Origin: Zerene cesonia
Lineage: Eukaryota > Arthropoda > Insecta > Lepidoptera > Pieridae
Direction of reading: 5' to 3'
Assembly (NCBI RefSeq): GCF_012273895.1
Contig: NC_052109.1
Span: 806,001 to 870,000 of the forward strand
DNA: 64,000 nt
The translations under genes were made by a program, and so were the position numbers. Of the stretch, positions 40,601 through 55,600 are shown piece by piece; position 1 is the stretch's first letter, and each line of letters starts with the position of its first letter. Below the pieces are notes generated by a model. The model made no database searches, was not told the DNA's origin, and saw only the letters and a list, made by a program, of their open reading frames with translations.

Positions 40601-43600
40601 GTAAACTAGCTGTTCGCCCCGGCTTCGCCCGTGGTACATATATAGTCTATGTTACTCGTGGATAATGTAGCTTTCGAATGGTGAAAGAATTTTTAAAATC
40701 GGTCCAGTAGTTTTTGAGCCTATTCATTACAACCAAACAAACAAAGTTTTCCTCTTTATAATATTAGTGTAGATAAAGCGAAAGCTAGCAGCATACCCTT
40801 TCTTCGCTTACAAGAACCTAAAATACTACAAACAATTTAATTATCAACATACCACCATCAGCCTGGCAGGTGAGCTTAAGGTCTTGTCCCTCCCGGTACG
40901 GCCCAGCCAAGCTCCCCTGCACCTCCCTTCCCTCACTGTCGAGCACCCGAGGGGAGTCCGGAGGGACTGTAGGACAAACATTATTAGTTATGTAAACAGC
41001 AATGATTAAGTTTGTACAATGTACTATTTGAAGGATAAATTATGTAACTTTGTTTATAATCTTGCTTATCAGATAAAGGATTTATATAATTACAGATTTT
41101 CTTTTCAGGTGCGAGTTATAAGATATTAAGTATGTTTTGAAAAAAATTTAAGATTAAGATGTCTAGTTGTTATAATATTATGGTAACTGAAAATGTTAAA
41201 TGGACATGGTTTTAAAAGAGCAATTACAGAGTTTATTGTCGGCTCTTCTCTCTATAAAAACTGCTGTAAATAAAGATCAAACTAATGTTTATTTGAGTGT
41301 CTTAATAATAGTTAAAGACGGAGAATTTTATGATATATAATATAGTTGATTGCAATTATCACGGTTTTATAAATATATAATGTTTTACATATAGATAAAA
41401 TGGATATCTTCATTTGTTAAAATAAAATAAGACAAAATACATATACAAAATTAAACTAATATACTGAATTAACGAGCTTAATTTCTTTTAAAAGCAATAA
41501 ATCTTAACTAATGAACTTACCAATAACGGTTAAATTGACTCTATAGTTCCTTGTTGGTGCATCAATATAATCAATCCTACATCGATATACGCCCTCATCA
41601 TACTGCGTCACCTTCTCGACCACCAGGTGAGCTGATGATGGATCTGACTCGTTCAAAACGAAGTGTGACCTGGTGCCAAACTCCCCGGCTACTGCCCAGT
41701 GTATGGGCGGACCGTTTCTGAAGTCTACCCTGTAAGATAAATGCAGCTTAAGCGTTGGCTGTTGACGTTTCAAATTTTGTTTTTTATATCATAGCGGACA
41801 GCTCAGCTGGTTCGTCTGGTGGTAAGCGATCACCACCGCCGATGGACATTCGCGGAGGCTCTGACCTCTGAGAATACGCTGCCCGCTTTTAAGGGATAAG
41901 TGATAAGGAAAGGATTGATGACTGGAAATAAGGAATGGTCTGGGAAGGAAGTGGGCCTCCGGCTTCCCCACTCATCGTACAAAACACAAAAGCAGGCTAT
42001 TTTTTCACGCCGGTTTTCTGGATTAAAACTAACTAAAATTAAGAATTTTTTTTTATCCGAAAAGAAAAAGCATTACATGGTTTCATAATAATTAATTTTA
42101 TTTATTTATTTATATTAAAAAGCTTAATGTATGTAATGATAAAGAAACAATAATAAAATTAGAAATGTGAATTTAAGATTGATGCGCTTTCACGCTAAAA
42201 CCACCAAACGTATTTACATGATAATATAAATTTACCTTTACGGAGCTGGCGCCAGTCTCATAATAAATAAAAAAATAGTAACATTTAATTCAAGAGAAAC
42301 GATTAATGTCTTGTTATAACAAGCAATTAATGTTCGTTTAGTTTCTTGGATAAGATCAGAAAAATAGATTAAAAATTTATCTGCCCTAATTTCCAATAAA
42401 GGGATGGAACAGACATTTAAGAAAATAAATTTAGGGCGTTTATATTGTTTTCGGCTTTGTCTCTAAAAGGTTTGAACATTTTAAATAAGTTTGCTAGCTC
42501 AAGGAATACTGATGAGAAAATTCTTTTATCAATAGTTAGCTATTATAACTGATAAGGAACACTATATACCTTGCTGTTCAAACTCTTCCCGAATATAATA
42601 ACTTCTTTACTAAAGACGCAGAAAATATCTCACTTCTACATTATGCCTCGAAAACTGGCGCTTATTTACCGTATGAATTACACATTAACAACACAAAGCA
42701 AATAGTCAAAATACAATGGCGCTTTGTATCACGCGTATTGTTAAAATGCGGCTGCATTTTTTCCAATTCATGAAGCACAAGTGATGCCAAAATGCACACT
42801 TCCTGAGTCATTTTAAAACAACTCTTTATGTCTAAGGAAGGAAGCAATACACTCCCTGTTGGAAACTCTCCAGAGCAGAAAATGTTTGATCGTAACAGCG
42901 CGGAATCAATAAAGTTTTGTTTGCGATATGTACCGTGTTTGTTTTATGGCGATTGCGTTTTATATGAGGTAGTTGAGTTTGAAGACGTCTTTGCTGTGGA
43001 GAAGGAAGATTTGGAAAAGATCCATCTTCGATATCTGTTGACGTTTGAAAGAAATCCTTTTTATCTACAATTCGTAAATATTAAAGTGTTTATAAAATGT
43101 GGTTAATCAATTCTACTTAATATTATAAATGCGAAAGTTTGTAAGGATGTGGGTGTGTTTGTTGCTCTTTCACGCAAAAACTACTGAACTGTGTTAAGTT
43201 AACCTTTGTCAACAAGTAAAAGTTGTTGATAAAGTTTTGTCTGTGCTGATTTTTATCTTTGACAAATTCTTACATTATAAAACATATATGTGTTAACATA
43301 ATAATAAGGTTAGTTTTTAATGATCAGAGTTTCTTTAATATAAATTAATACCAATAAAGAAATGCATAAAACAAAAGCATCATTAAAACTCCTCATAATT
43401 TTCGAACACTCAAGTTATCTTTCTTTTAATTTGCGATGATAAAAGCAAGTAGTAAACGGAGTCACAACTCGTTTTATGCGATCCTCCAGAATACTCTTAA
43501 AGTTAAAATTCATATACTTTTACAGTGGCAGTTAGATGGTTTTGATACTAATTGGGTCACGCAACCATTCGGAAGTCTAATAATTTTCTACTATATTAGC

Positions 43601-46600
43601 TTGTTACACATTCGAACGGATAGCAAGACGAATGACAGCGCGAAGAAGAAATACGGATATTCGTTATTTGCTTCGCTGTTTGATAGAAACTGAATATGCC
43701 CCTCAAAAGAGCCCCATGTCTCCGCAGTGAGTACATTTAATGGGTGATGGTGATGATGAATTAGTGACGATGGCAGTATAAAACAAAGTCGCTTTCTGCC
43801 GTCTGTATCTGTAAGTTTGGAATTTTAAAATAGATTTTGATGGATTTTTTTTTAAAGATAGAGTGATTCTTGACAAAGGTTTACATGTATATAACATAGA
43901 ATAAAAGGGCGAGGGAAAGGGTTTATGCTCCAAATTTAATACGTGAGCAAAGTCGCTGGCAAAGGATAGTATAAGAATGACGTGCAATATTAAAATTGTT
44001 TTGAAGTCCCTTCGTAGCAAGAAGATAATATGGTATCTTCTTCAGTCCAAATTCATTATAAAACCTTGTTTATTACTTAAGAACGGTCATATTTTCACAC
44101 TGATGTATCTACCGAGAATCGAAACCAGATCCCCTTGATCCTCCGTACACACGTTAACCACTATACCGAAGAGGTGGTCAATTCATTGTTATTAATACAA
44201 TCAAATGTCAAATTTCGTTTCAAACAATTCGTCACTAATATTAAGCACATACAAATGAATACTCATACCTAAACTCAACCAGATTTTCGTTTCACCCAAA
44301 TTATCATCCAGAAGTAATTAACAACGCAATTATACAAGAATAACACATGAGTCTTAACGGAAAATGTTAATACAAAGTAAGCAAAACCTTTTGGTTTGTT
44401 ATCTAAAGACGCCCTCGCCATTTTATATTCATTATAGCTTCCTTCAGTGGTTCCATTCTTTATTCAAGACGTGCATACAAATATAATTTCATCGCACTAA
44501 AGTTTAACTCTCTCTAGAACTGGTCCTTCGAAGTTCTTATAGTTCTTTAATATTTTACAAGCACTGATGCAAGAGTATGATTTAATAGATACAAAAATAT
44601 GTGGTATATTATATGTATTATGTATATGGCATAATATTATATAAACAGTGGTGGCTCAGAATTGCTATATTATAATTATATCTTGACACAGTTTTTGAAA
44701 AAGTGAATGGACACATGTCATTGTATACCTATACTAGTATTATAAAGTTGAAGAGTTTGTTTGGTTGATCGCGTTGAATCTCAGGAAGTACTAGTCCGAT
44801 TTGAAATATTATAATTTATATTATTTTAAATATTAATAGTTAGATAGCTCATTTATTGAGAAAGGTTACCACGGGCAAAGCAGGGCCGGACTGCTGTATT
44901 ACATATGTTGAAGTGTATTTTTCCTCTCTTTGAATAATAAATTCAACAGCAAGATTAACCAGGCAATTCCCAATTCATAGGGTTGTAAAAACTAAAGTCG
45001 TCTAGTGCAGTCAGCTCAATAAATTGCCAACGGTGAAGCATTACCCATCGCGAAGATTTGGCGACTGTCCAGAGGCACCCCTGCCAGGTCCTAACGACCA
45101 CCGCTGTTATTTCTAAGTGATACATCATTTCCTTGCGTGATAAATATTGTATGCAAACTTTGGAGACTGGATGGATTTCGCTAAAGATTTAACTGCTAAT
45201 GGAATTGTATTTTCCTTTTAATTGTGTGTAATTTAAAATTTATTGATGTTAGAAAGCTATTGGTTTTCCAACTAATTGATTAAATAAATAAAACTAAAAC
45301 ATGTGGATCTATTAGAGACGGGACGAAGATATCAATGACCTTTTGCACTATGTAACAGCACGATACCAGAACCGAACCACGATACCACGATACGAATTCG
45401 TTTCATGGTTTAGTAATGTCTTAAATTTAACTTCAAAATGTTTATTGTGCTGAAGCTCGATGATAAGACAAGGTCCTAGCTTATTTACTCAAAGAATCAG
45501 AGTATTTGATCCAAAATTAAATTAAATATTATTCGACCACATGAAAATCGCTTTTCTAGCAATAATGACAATTATAATTCCTTTCTTTTATTTATTGTCA
45601 TAATGTTATTTGTTTTTAACTTAGATAAACAGTCGGATGCCTGAAGAACAATAATCTAATGACTTATACTAGTAAGACTAAAAGAATAGTAATTAAATTA
45701 AGAGCATAATATCATAAATGTACGGTAGTTTCACAAGAACTCGAAACTGGTTAGACAGACACTTTTCTTATGAATAATTTAAACTTATTGAATCATTTAG
45801 AAGTCAAATTACTTCGAGCTCTGCCCGTCATGAGCCCTCACTTTTAATGTTTATTAAACATAACCCAGCAAAATTTTATGACGAGGTATTTGATATTCTC
45901 GGTAAACCCATTTAGTTCTTAATACATTCAATAACTCTTGCTATAAAATTACCTGGGTTACTAATTAGTGCCGGTTTATTCATCAATGAAATGTCAATTT
46001 AAATATTTCCTTTCACATGCAACGTTAAGGGCTCTTATATACATGCTACAGAAGCATAGAAATTACTAGAACGTTTTAAACCTAGAAATTTCCATATTTG
46101 CGTTCAGGGAAATTGTTTATTAGTACTTAGTACTATTCGATGTTTGAAGTTAATGGCATCAATTTATTGATGTTAATATTAGCGTGTAATTTCTTTTTGC
46201 ATTGTACAGACACATGTCTTTCCTTTTTTATTATATGTATACATATATAGATAATATTGGATACGTGTTTGCTAGCATAAATGCATAAAAAGTCGTATTT
46301 AAAATTGAGGTTTCTTGAATAAATTGCACTTGAACCCGGGCGGAGCCAGGGCATGTAGCATGATAAGACATTTAACTCTTATTTGCGTATGAATCACTCA
46401 ACGTCCATTCATGCTGCAAGATATAAATCTCGCGACATTCGAGTTTAATATACTTCAAGCTTAAATAGAACTGTTTAAATGAAACTCTCGTCATTCCGTC
46501 GTCTCGACGAGTTATTTCAAAGTTTTAAATTCATTTATGCATCTTAAATCTCTTTTAATTAGGCGGGCGGTGATCGCGCGAACAACCGTCTCATTGAAAT

Positions 46601-49600
46601 GAAGGAAAAATAAACAACAATAAACAATAAACAATATAGGTTACCTATAAATAGGTTACCTATTGTTGAAGTGAAACTTCTTTAGAATCGTTGTGATTTC
46701 AAACCTGATGCAACGGAAGAACGACAGGTAAGAGATACAAATACAAAAATGTGTAGAATGAAGCCGGCGAAGAATGAGACAGAAATATACTTATACATAC
46801 TATTTTATATACATTCATCTCATTCTTATGTCGATTTACTGAAGTTTCACTTATATCGTGTGTGAATCGCACACACACCTTTTTTTATAATATACTGTAA
46901 TCATCATCATCATCATCAGCTCATATAGGAGGCCTGTGTTCTAGTATTCCCACTGTTGGGACACAGGCCTCCCATGACCTCCTCAGGCTATAATCCAGCA
47001 CGCTGGCCAAGTGCGGATTGGCAGATGTCACATGTCGTGGAAATTATGACATGGACATGCCGGTTTCCTTCACCGTACTGTATATACTCTATGGTTGATG
47101 TATAAGTGTTTAGCAATATTCAATAAACGCTTGAAAGGTTCATACGTGTACCGTTTTATTCATAAAAAAATTCAGATGGTCTTAGAGCAAGTACATGAAT
47201 GGATGGATAGAGGTTTGTTTTTAAAGAATCGTTGGTGATTTTAAGTTATGTTTATTTTCTGTAGACATTCATTTAGAATTGTTTTCAGGTTCGTCTGTTA
47301 TGTTCATTGTATAGTTTTTTTTAAATATCACCTGATAATTTTGAGTTTATCTAATCGAATGAATCTCTAAATAATTGAATTAGTGTGTTAATGGTGATTG
47401 ATTTTTCCAATATTTTATCAGCAATTCAGTATAACTGGAATCAACAACAATGTATATATGAATTATGTTAAAACGTAATTAATTAAAAAGCAGTGGTGGC
47501 TCAGTGGTGAGAACCTTGGACTTCAAAATCAATAAGTCGGGGTTCGAGACCGGGCGAGCGTGCAGGAAATAAATTGATTTTTCAATTTATCTGCACATAT
47601 GGATAACATCACCACTGCTTAAAAACGGTGAATAAAACATCGTGAGGAAACCGGCATGTCCAAGAATCAAAAGTTCGATGACATGTGACATCTGCCAACC
47701 CGCACTTGGCCAGCGTGGTGGATTATGGCTTGAACCCTCATAGGAGGCCTGTGTCCCAGCAGTGGGAACATATATGGACTGATGATGATGATGATGATGA
47801 TGAAAAGATTTATTTAATTTTAAGAATTTGCTTTTTGCAATACAAAAGTTTTTTTTCGGTATAAAATAAATAAAAAATTAGCGTTCTTATCGCTCGTGTA
47901 TACACAGCTTAACGCTCCTTTGTTATGCCCGCTACTTGGGTACTAGCCAAGCTATATGCAATAGATATTTGGCAAACAATGGAATTTTCATTTTATATTG
48001 ACATGTAAATTATCTAAGAATCTAGACAGAAGGGTTTTATGGGGGCCGTTTATCTTCTATCTTCTTTCTCTTTACTTCTTCGGCTATTCATTTTTTACGA
48101 TACATTTAAGAATCCCTATTTTGCTTATAAGTTACTCCTTGATACATTAAGATTGTCATACATTTAGCTTTCATGATATAAGTATGGTGGACATAAAAGA
48201 AAATTCTATTTTTAGGGTTCCGTAACCAATGGGTAAAATGGGACGTTATACTAAGACTTCGCTGTCCCTCTGTCTGTCTGTCCGTACGTCTATCACCAGA
48301 CTGTATCTTATGAACAGTGATACATAGACAGATGTTATTCTCTGAAGTGATGTATTTATGTTGCTGTTATAACAAACAAATAATGAATATCGAGTTTAAG
48401 CCACACTTGGCGCGGTCATAATTTATGATATTTTTATGATATTTATATAGGATGACTGGGTAAATTCTTTAGCTTAATGAGAAGAAATATTTATTTCTGT
48501 AATTTAACAGTGGCAACCGCTGAATCGTCTAAAAAGACTGATTCACGTGTGTTTTATCCAATTCCACTACTTAAAGTTCCCTATTGTCATTCCACCTGAC
48601 TCCAATATTAGAAGGGAAATAATACGATCGAACAATGATTCCGTCGTTAAAGTTAGAAGTAATTTAAAAACGCTGTATGCGGTTGGAGTTCAATTTGCGG
48701 ACAAAGGTTGCAATAATACCTCAAAGAGGGCGGGAGGGGTCATAAAGTTACCTGTTTTAATGCCGCTTCTAGGCTATAAAGTGGGCCCTGGGAGTGCTGA
48801 GCTAGACAATTTTACGGCACTAAAAATTAATGCTTGAGTTATGTTGGTGAGTGATTTCGTTTAGTGTTTGTTTTGAATTGATCAGTCTAACACTATAGGC
48901 TTGATCTTGTTTTTAGAGAACACAATTGCCTAGATTTTATTTCTGGATGCAGTTGAATTTTTAATAGTATTGTATAATTTATGAAAAGCTCATCAACTTA
49001 GCTGCAAATTCTATTAAAACAACAGTCTGGAATGTATACTAGCGTATTTGTCTTGATAAATCTATGCTTATAAAGAGGTGCATTAAATTTTCTCTGGATG
49101 TAGTGAACTGATTGAAAGAATTTTATTACTATTACAACAACGACGCTTTTTTATTAGAATGAGAAATCATTATAAATGCAAGTATATTATTAGTTCACAT
49201 TTCTTATGTTATATTGTAATGTTATGTATATTTCAAGCCATTGACAATAATTACTCAAAGTATCATAAAATAACCATACATTATATATTACACATAAATT
49301 AAGCATAAGAGTTTCCATATACACATAAAAGATTTCAAAAACTAACTCTCAATGAAGAATCTGCTATAACTAAAAGAAAATGGCAGTCATAAAATAAAAT
49401 GTACGCTCGACTATGACAGAAAATTAAGGCTCGTAGCAGGACTCAGTTTTACGACCTCAAGTCTGTTATTTATATTTCAATTACTCTATTTTCATACAAT
49501 ATTTCAATATGCGGTATGAAGTTTAAATATTTTAATATGATTCTGTTTGGAAGTAATAACCCGTGTCGTTAGATGCAAAATATTACGTAATAAGAGGCAA

Positions 49601-52600
49601 TTATTCATGTATATGTCTGTTAAATCAATTCGTTTTTAAAAAGATATTTAACAATTACTTTAACATATGATTTCTAAAGTAAACAAAATCGTGGGGCAAG
49701 GTTTAACAATAGATTATTACTTCAGAGAACCCAGAGAGCATTAATGAATATAATATGTAAGGTGAAATCTATTTTTTTATTTACTTTCATAAATATTGTA
49801 GTGGACAACTGAGATCTTGGTTCTCAATGGTCAGCGACTAGTACCGCCCAAATGCAAATTGCTGAAACTATCCCGTTTTGTGAGTAAGGAATAAAAGAAG
49901 AATTGACGATGGGCAAACCGAATTGACTCTGAAGAATGAATGAAGGAAAAGTGGCTTTCGCATATTAGCGTTCTCATACAAGCAAATCTTCTGTGACGGT
50001 GTTGTTTCCTCGATGCGAACTAGCCCAATTCGTGACGAAACGCACTGGCAGTGATTTATTCCCACATTTAAAAAGCACCATGAATGTATATTGCAAATGG
50101 AGTCTTAATAATATATGTAGTTTAAATGAACGTGTAACAATAACATCTTTATCAAATTTTGTTATCTAGCGGCTATACCGTAGGCTGGGCCGTAGTACAT
50201 TTAGTATTACCCCACGTCGCATAGCAAAAGACTGTTATTTTACGCAATATAATATACTATTGCCCGCGGCTTCGCACGGGTTAATTCGGAGTAGTTTAAT
50301 AGATGTTGTTATACATATAAACCTTCCTCTTGAATCACTTTATATATTAAAAAAACCCATCAAAATCCATTGCGTAGTTTTAAAGATTTAAGTATACATT
50401 GGGACATAGGAACAGTGAAAGCGACTTTGTTTTATACTATGTAGTGATTTGTTTCCCATAAAATACAAAGTATTGTATAGACATTTTAGTTAATGTGACA
50501 TAATGCGTGTTTGATGGTTTTTAGAAAGAAAAAAATCGATTTAAATGTCGAAGTATATTAATTACATAAGTTAAAAGCTACTTGATAACGGAGAACACAT
50601 AGATAATACCAAGGCTTAAATTAAAATTAAACGGTATGAAAACTTGTCTTTTTTATTCTCTATCGGCAGTCGTTTGACCATATTCCCACCTGAGGGCAAG
50701 AGAAACTGCAGTCTATTTTATCAAAATTATCTTCAATTTATTTGATTTTTGCTCTGACAGAATATTCTTATATTTATTGTGGGAGTCGAGCACGCTTCGG
50801 CACGAATTGGGCCAGCTCGCAACGGGGAAGTACCACACCCCCACAGAAAACCGGCGTGAAATAGTGGCATGCCACTGTGTTTCGTACGGTGAGTGGGGGA
50901 GCCGGAGGCCCATTTCCTTTTCCTCACCCGTCCCAGTACATTCCTTCTTTCCAGTCGTTAATCCATTCCTTTTCCCTTACCCCAAAAAAGCGGGCAGCGC
51001 AACCTTTGCGAATGTTCATGGGCGGTGGTGATCGTTTACCATCAGGCGAACCACCAGCATAAATATTTTCATAGCCCCGCCCTTTGCGTTTTTATAGCCC
51101 TATTCTGTTAAAATTTCATGTTTTTAATAACTAATCACTACCCGTTTATATATTATCTATTACTTCTACACAGTAAATTGTTTTAAAGAAGCTATCAAGC
51201 GACAAGGCTGCCCTGTACTATATTCAAAATGCATTTGAGCATTTACATAAATCTCCGACTTCGTTATGCAAAAAACATAACCAAATAAACAAATTTCCAT
51301 TGAGTTAATCAGTACCGTGCAGATATAACAAGCTAGAACAATTATTTTGAACAATTCACTTGTTTATTCAGCTTTCAGTAATTAAGGCACAGGATTCATT
51401 TCAGCCAGCGCTATCATCTGTATTGGCGTACCTTGGTAACGTTTTTTGGACACTTGCCAGACCCTAACTGTGAATTCTCATTTTTATCTCGATTTTGTAA
51501 CAATGTTATTGACGTGAAAATTCTTTTAGATGCGGAATTTAATGGTAGGGGAACTCTTATGTAATTATACTACTTATAAATTTGGTTTACACACGTCATT
51601 ATCAGCAGCCCATATATGTTCCCACTGCTGGGACACAGGCCTCCTATGTTCAGACCAAAATCCACCACGCTGGCCAAGTGTGGATGTCACATGTCGTCGA
51701 ACTTTGATTCTTGGACATGCCGGTTTCATCACGATGTTTTCCTTCACCGTTATGAGCAGTGGTGATGTTACACATGCGCAGATAAATTAAAATATCAATT
51801 TATTTCCTGCACGCTCGGCTGGTGTCGATTTTTATGTCCGAGGTCCTCACCACCGAGCTACCACAACTACCATCTTTTTAGATGTTAATTGTTATATTTA
51901 CAGTTTCAAACTAATATTGAATTATTATAGATAATAAATAAATAAATCTGTGGGATATAAATCTTGCCTCGTATTTATATTAGATATCAGATCTATTTAC
52001 GGTTCGACTTTTACTCGAAAAAAGAAACTTTATTTCGTTCTTTATCTGCACCTAAAAAAAACAATAGTATGGGTAATGAACAGAATGTTTTCAGGCCTGT
52101 ATTTAAAATTCAATTCGTCTTAATTTCTTCATTTTATCACAGAGTTCCCAGCCTGCTGACAATTGCTTGAATACGGCAATGAAAGTATTAGATGAAATTT
52201 TATACAGCGATAAAATTCCAGCTGAAGAAAATGATTACTTCTCTTTTTATCACGAAAGTGTATTAAATTTGTTTAAGTGAAAACGTACAGATTTGAATAG
52301 TGCTGGGAATGTTCTAGAGTGAAGTGTTCATTCATTTCAAATATTTAAATTTTATTAATAAATATTCAATTATGTATTGATACATTTCTTGAACTTATAT
52401 TTTTATTTTTAGAACTCAAATTCAAATATTACTTTTTTCCAGAAACCGTTTTTCACTCGTTATGACATAGTTCAAACATTTACCACCAGTTGGGAAAGCA
52501 GTTTTTACAGAGAAGAGCCGGCAAGAAACGCGGTAGTTGCTCTTAATTATGTCTATGTTCCACCACAACACAATAACATTTTATTTGACAAGATATAATG

Positions 52601-55600
52601 ACACCTGTGGTTCTAAAGCGACAACATTAAATAATTTTCATCTTCCATATATTCATTAATGCTACAGTAGGCTGGAACTAATATATTTTCATACGATTTA
52701 TAACCTAGAACTAGTAAATATATATAGTAGGTACTTTGAGGAATTCTATTGTATAAGCGTATGATAAATGAATTTTTCACTTTCGAGAGCAGAAAAACTG
52801 GTATTTCGACTGGCAATATTGACGATCCTCTTATATTTGAAAGTCATTTCCTCCCGTGTGATCCTATTTACATGGTCTAAGTCTGACAATTTGAAGGCTT
52901 AGTTTTTTGTTCAAAATAAAATATATTTAATTATATTATAAGTATCATAAATTATTTGGAAATGTTTGCATTCGGTCTCACCACGCTCGCTGTTAAGAGT
53001 TCGAAACGTCAGGTTAATAATATAATGAATAAATCGCGTTTAAAAATCGTTAAGTCTTTAATTTCTAAATGTATAATACTCGCGTAAAATCAAACACAAG
53101 AAAATACTATGTTTGCATTAATATTCAACGTTTCATAAAATATCGGAATATGTATACACGAAAACAATATTTAGAAATTGGTGAAAGTATATTTACATAA
53201 AATTTTCCAGGGGTATCCTCATCACACCCATAAGGGTCTATCTGATCAAAAGCACCGTGTTCAATGCATGTATATTATATATACATATATGTATTTATAT
53301 GTATATTACATAAAGAAAAGAGCTTACTCCTTTCTTAAAGGCCGGCAACGCACACACCATACCCCTGGTATTGTGGGTGTAACTGGGCGACGTGGAGCAC
53401 TTAACATCAGGTGACCCGTCTGCTCGCTTGCCTGCTCGATCACATAACACAAAGAGTTTAATTTTAAGTTTTCATAAAAAAAGTTGTCATAAAAAAATCA
53501 CGAGGCTGGTCCGAATCTGCGTCATTCTATCAAACTATGGATAAGTTGGTATATTAATTCAATCTTTACCGACTTCCTTAAAAAGGTGGAGATTCTATAT
53601 TCGCCTGTGTTATTTTCTTTGTTTTTTGTGTTTATCCTTTGATATTATCGCAATCATGATTATAGAAGTATTTCGAAAGAATAGTTACTACCGAAGTCGT
53701 TCAATTATTACAAAGTCAGGGACTGGTGATTAAATCTCAAAAAACTTAAGAGTAACCTGCTGACTATGTAATCTATATTACTTAATTTTATAAAGCTGAA
53801 GAGTTTGTTTCTTTGAACGCACTAATCTCAGGAACTACTGGTCCGATTTGAAAAGATCTATAGCCCATTTATTGGGGAAGGCTATATAGGCTATATATAT
53901 ATAGGCGGATCGGACCGCTAGTAAAATCATAAAAATCTATTTTGACCCACATCCCAATTACCAAATGAGCCAATATTTAGCATATTTATATAAATTTAGT
54001 AACAATACAACAATCTGGTACTATAGAGTTAATCTGGTGATGAGGGTCAGAGAGAAGATAATGGAACTTTTTAACGGAGAGAAGCAAAGATGTGAAATTT
54101 TGTAAATGAATTTAACATAGCATTTATATGAGTGCTGCACGCAGGTTAACTTTTGTCGAGGGAACTCCACGCCAGGGACTCTATAAGAGTGAATGTTTCA
54201 GACATTAATGTTTTGTACGTGCGTGTAATTTGATTAAATAATCTATTGCACTTAAAAGGAAACATATTATTATAAAAACATAACGCAAGCAGACAACTAT
54301 TATAATAATTTTCTATCATTAAATCAGACTAACATTATAAATATGAAAGTTTGTTTTTTTGGGTATTTGTACGGGAATCACGCTGAAACTACTCAACAGA
54401 TTTTGATGAAATTTCGTGTACAGACTGAGCATGAAATGTCTTGGGTGACAGGATACTTTTTATTCCGATTAAATGCTCTTTCGGATAAAACAGGAATAGG
54501 CATATACTAAATCATTTGTTAATGTCCCAATTCCACGCGGGCAAAGCCGCGGGCGGGAACTAGTGCAAAATTAACCACAAACGTCGACTCTTCCATTATG
54601 TATGAATTTATCAAATGCTGAATTCCACTCGTAAATACGTAAATTGTTATAATAATAAAGTAATACGCGTAGCAAATACCAATGGAAGCTGCTTAGTCGA
54701 TGGTAAAAACCTTCGTGATTCGTTGCCCTGGCGGCTGGCCAGGGCATTAAGCGTTGAAGCATCGTCCGCGCATTCGCTTATTTCTATTTAAATCCGCAAA
54801 ACAAACACTGGAAATCTATAATAATGTTACAGAACATTAAAAGCGAGTTTGTTTGGTAATAAGACCTCTCTCGGGAACCAGTGGTTCGAAATACAAAATT
54901 ATTATAAAACATAAGTTTTGGATATGACGTTTGTATATATTTGTACCTATGATACCCCAGCCTATGCTATAGCATCATACAACTAACGAGAACGAAAAAT
55001 AAAAAGATATTCCATTTGAGAGCACGCGGAGTCGCGTGGATCAGTTAGTATATTATAATATTCTGTAGGCACCGGCATTGCCCCGTCTGACGCAAGGTAA
55101 AAGAAACCTTATATCATTCAGGAACAATATAGATAATAAAATAATAGATAATAAAATAACAAAGAAATGGACCCAGTAGTATTAATATAAACATTACGAA
55201 TTAGCGGTCCGCCCTGGTTTTGCTCGTGGTACATACTTTTACACTCAGAGATCACGTAGATATCCAACGGTGAAATAATTATTAAAATAGATCCATAAGT
55301 TTTTGTGATTATCGCATACAAACAAACAATTTTTTTAGTTTTTACTATTAATTATAGACATAATTAATATTGTACATTAAAAAAGTTAGGTAGTTATACA
55401 GTGATGTATACAAATAACTTATAATATTGTTATTTCTATATAAAAAAAGTAGCTTGACTCTACCCATTACTTACATTCGACTTCGTACAATTTATTCTAA
55501 AAAATACCGCAATTTAGAAAGAAGAAAGAAAGAAAAACATTTATTTGACACAGACATACAAACACACAACACATCAATCAGAAAAAACAGAAGCGTACAA

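Noticed and set aside
41789..41971. Minus-strand frame MGKPEAHFL
   Set aside because: Lies wholly in a SINE copy; near-identical frames occur in other copies (for example 5017-5214 on the plus strand).
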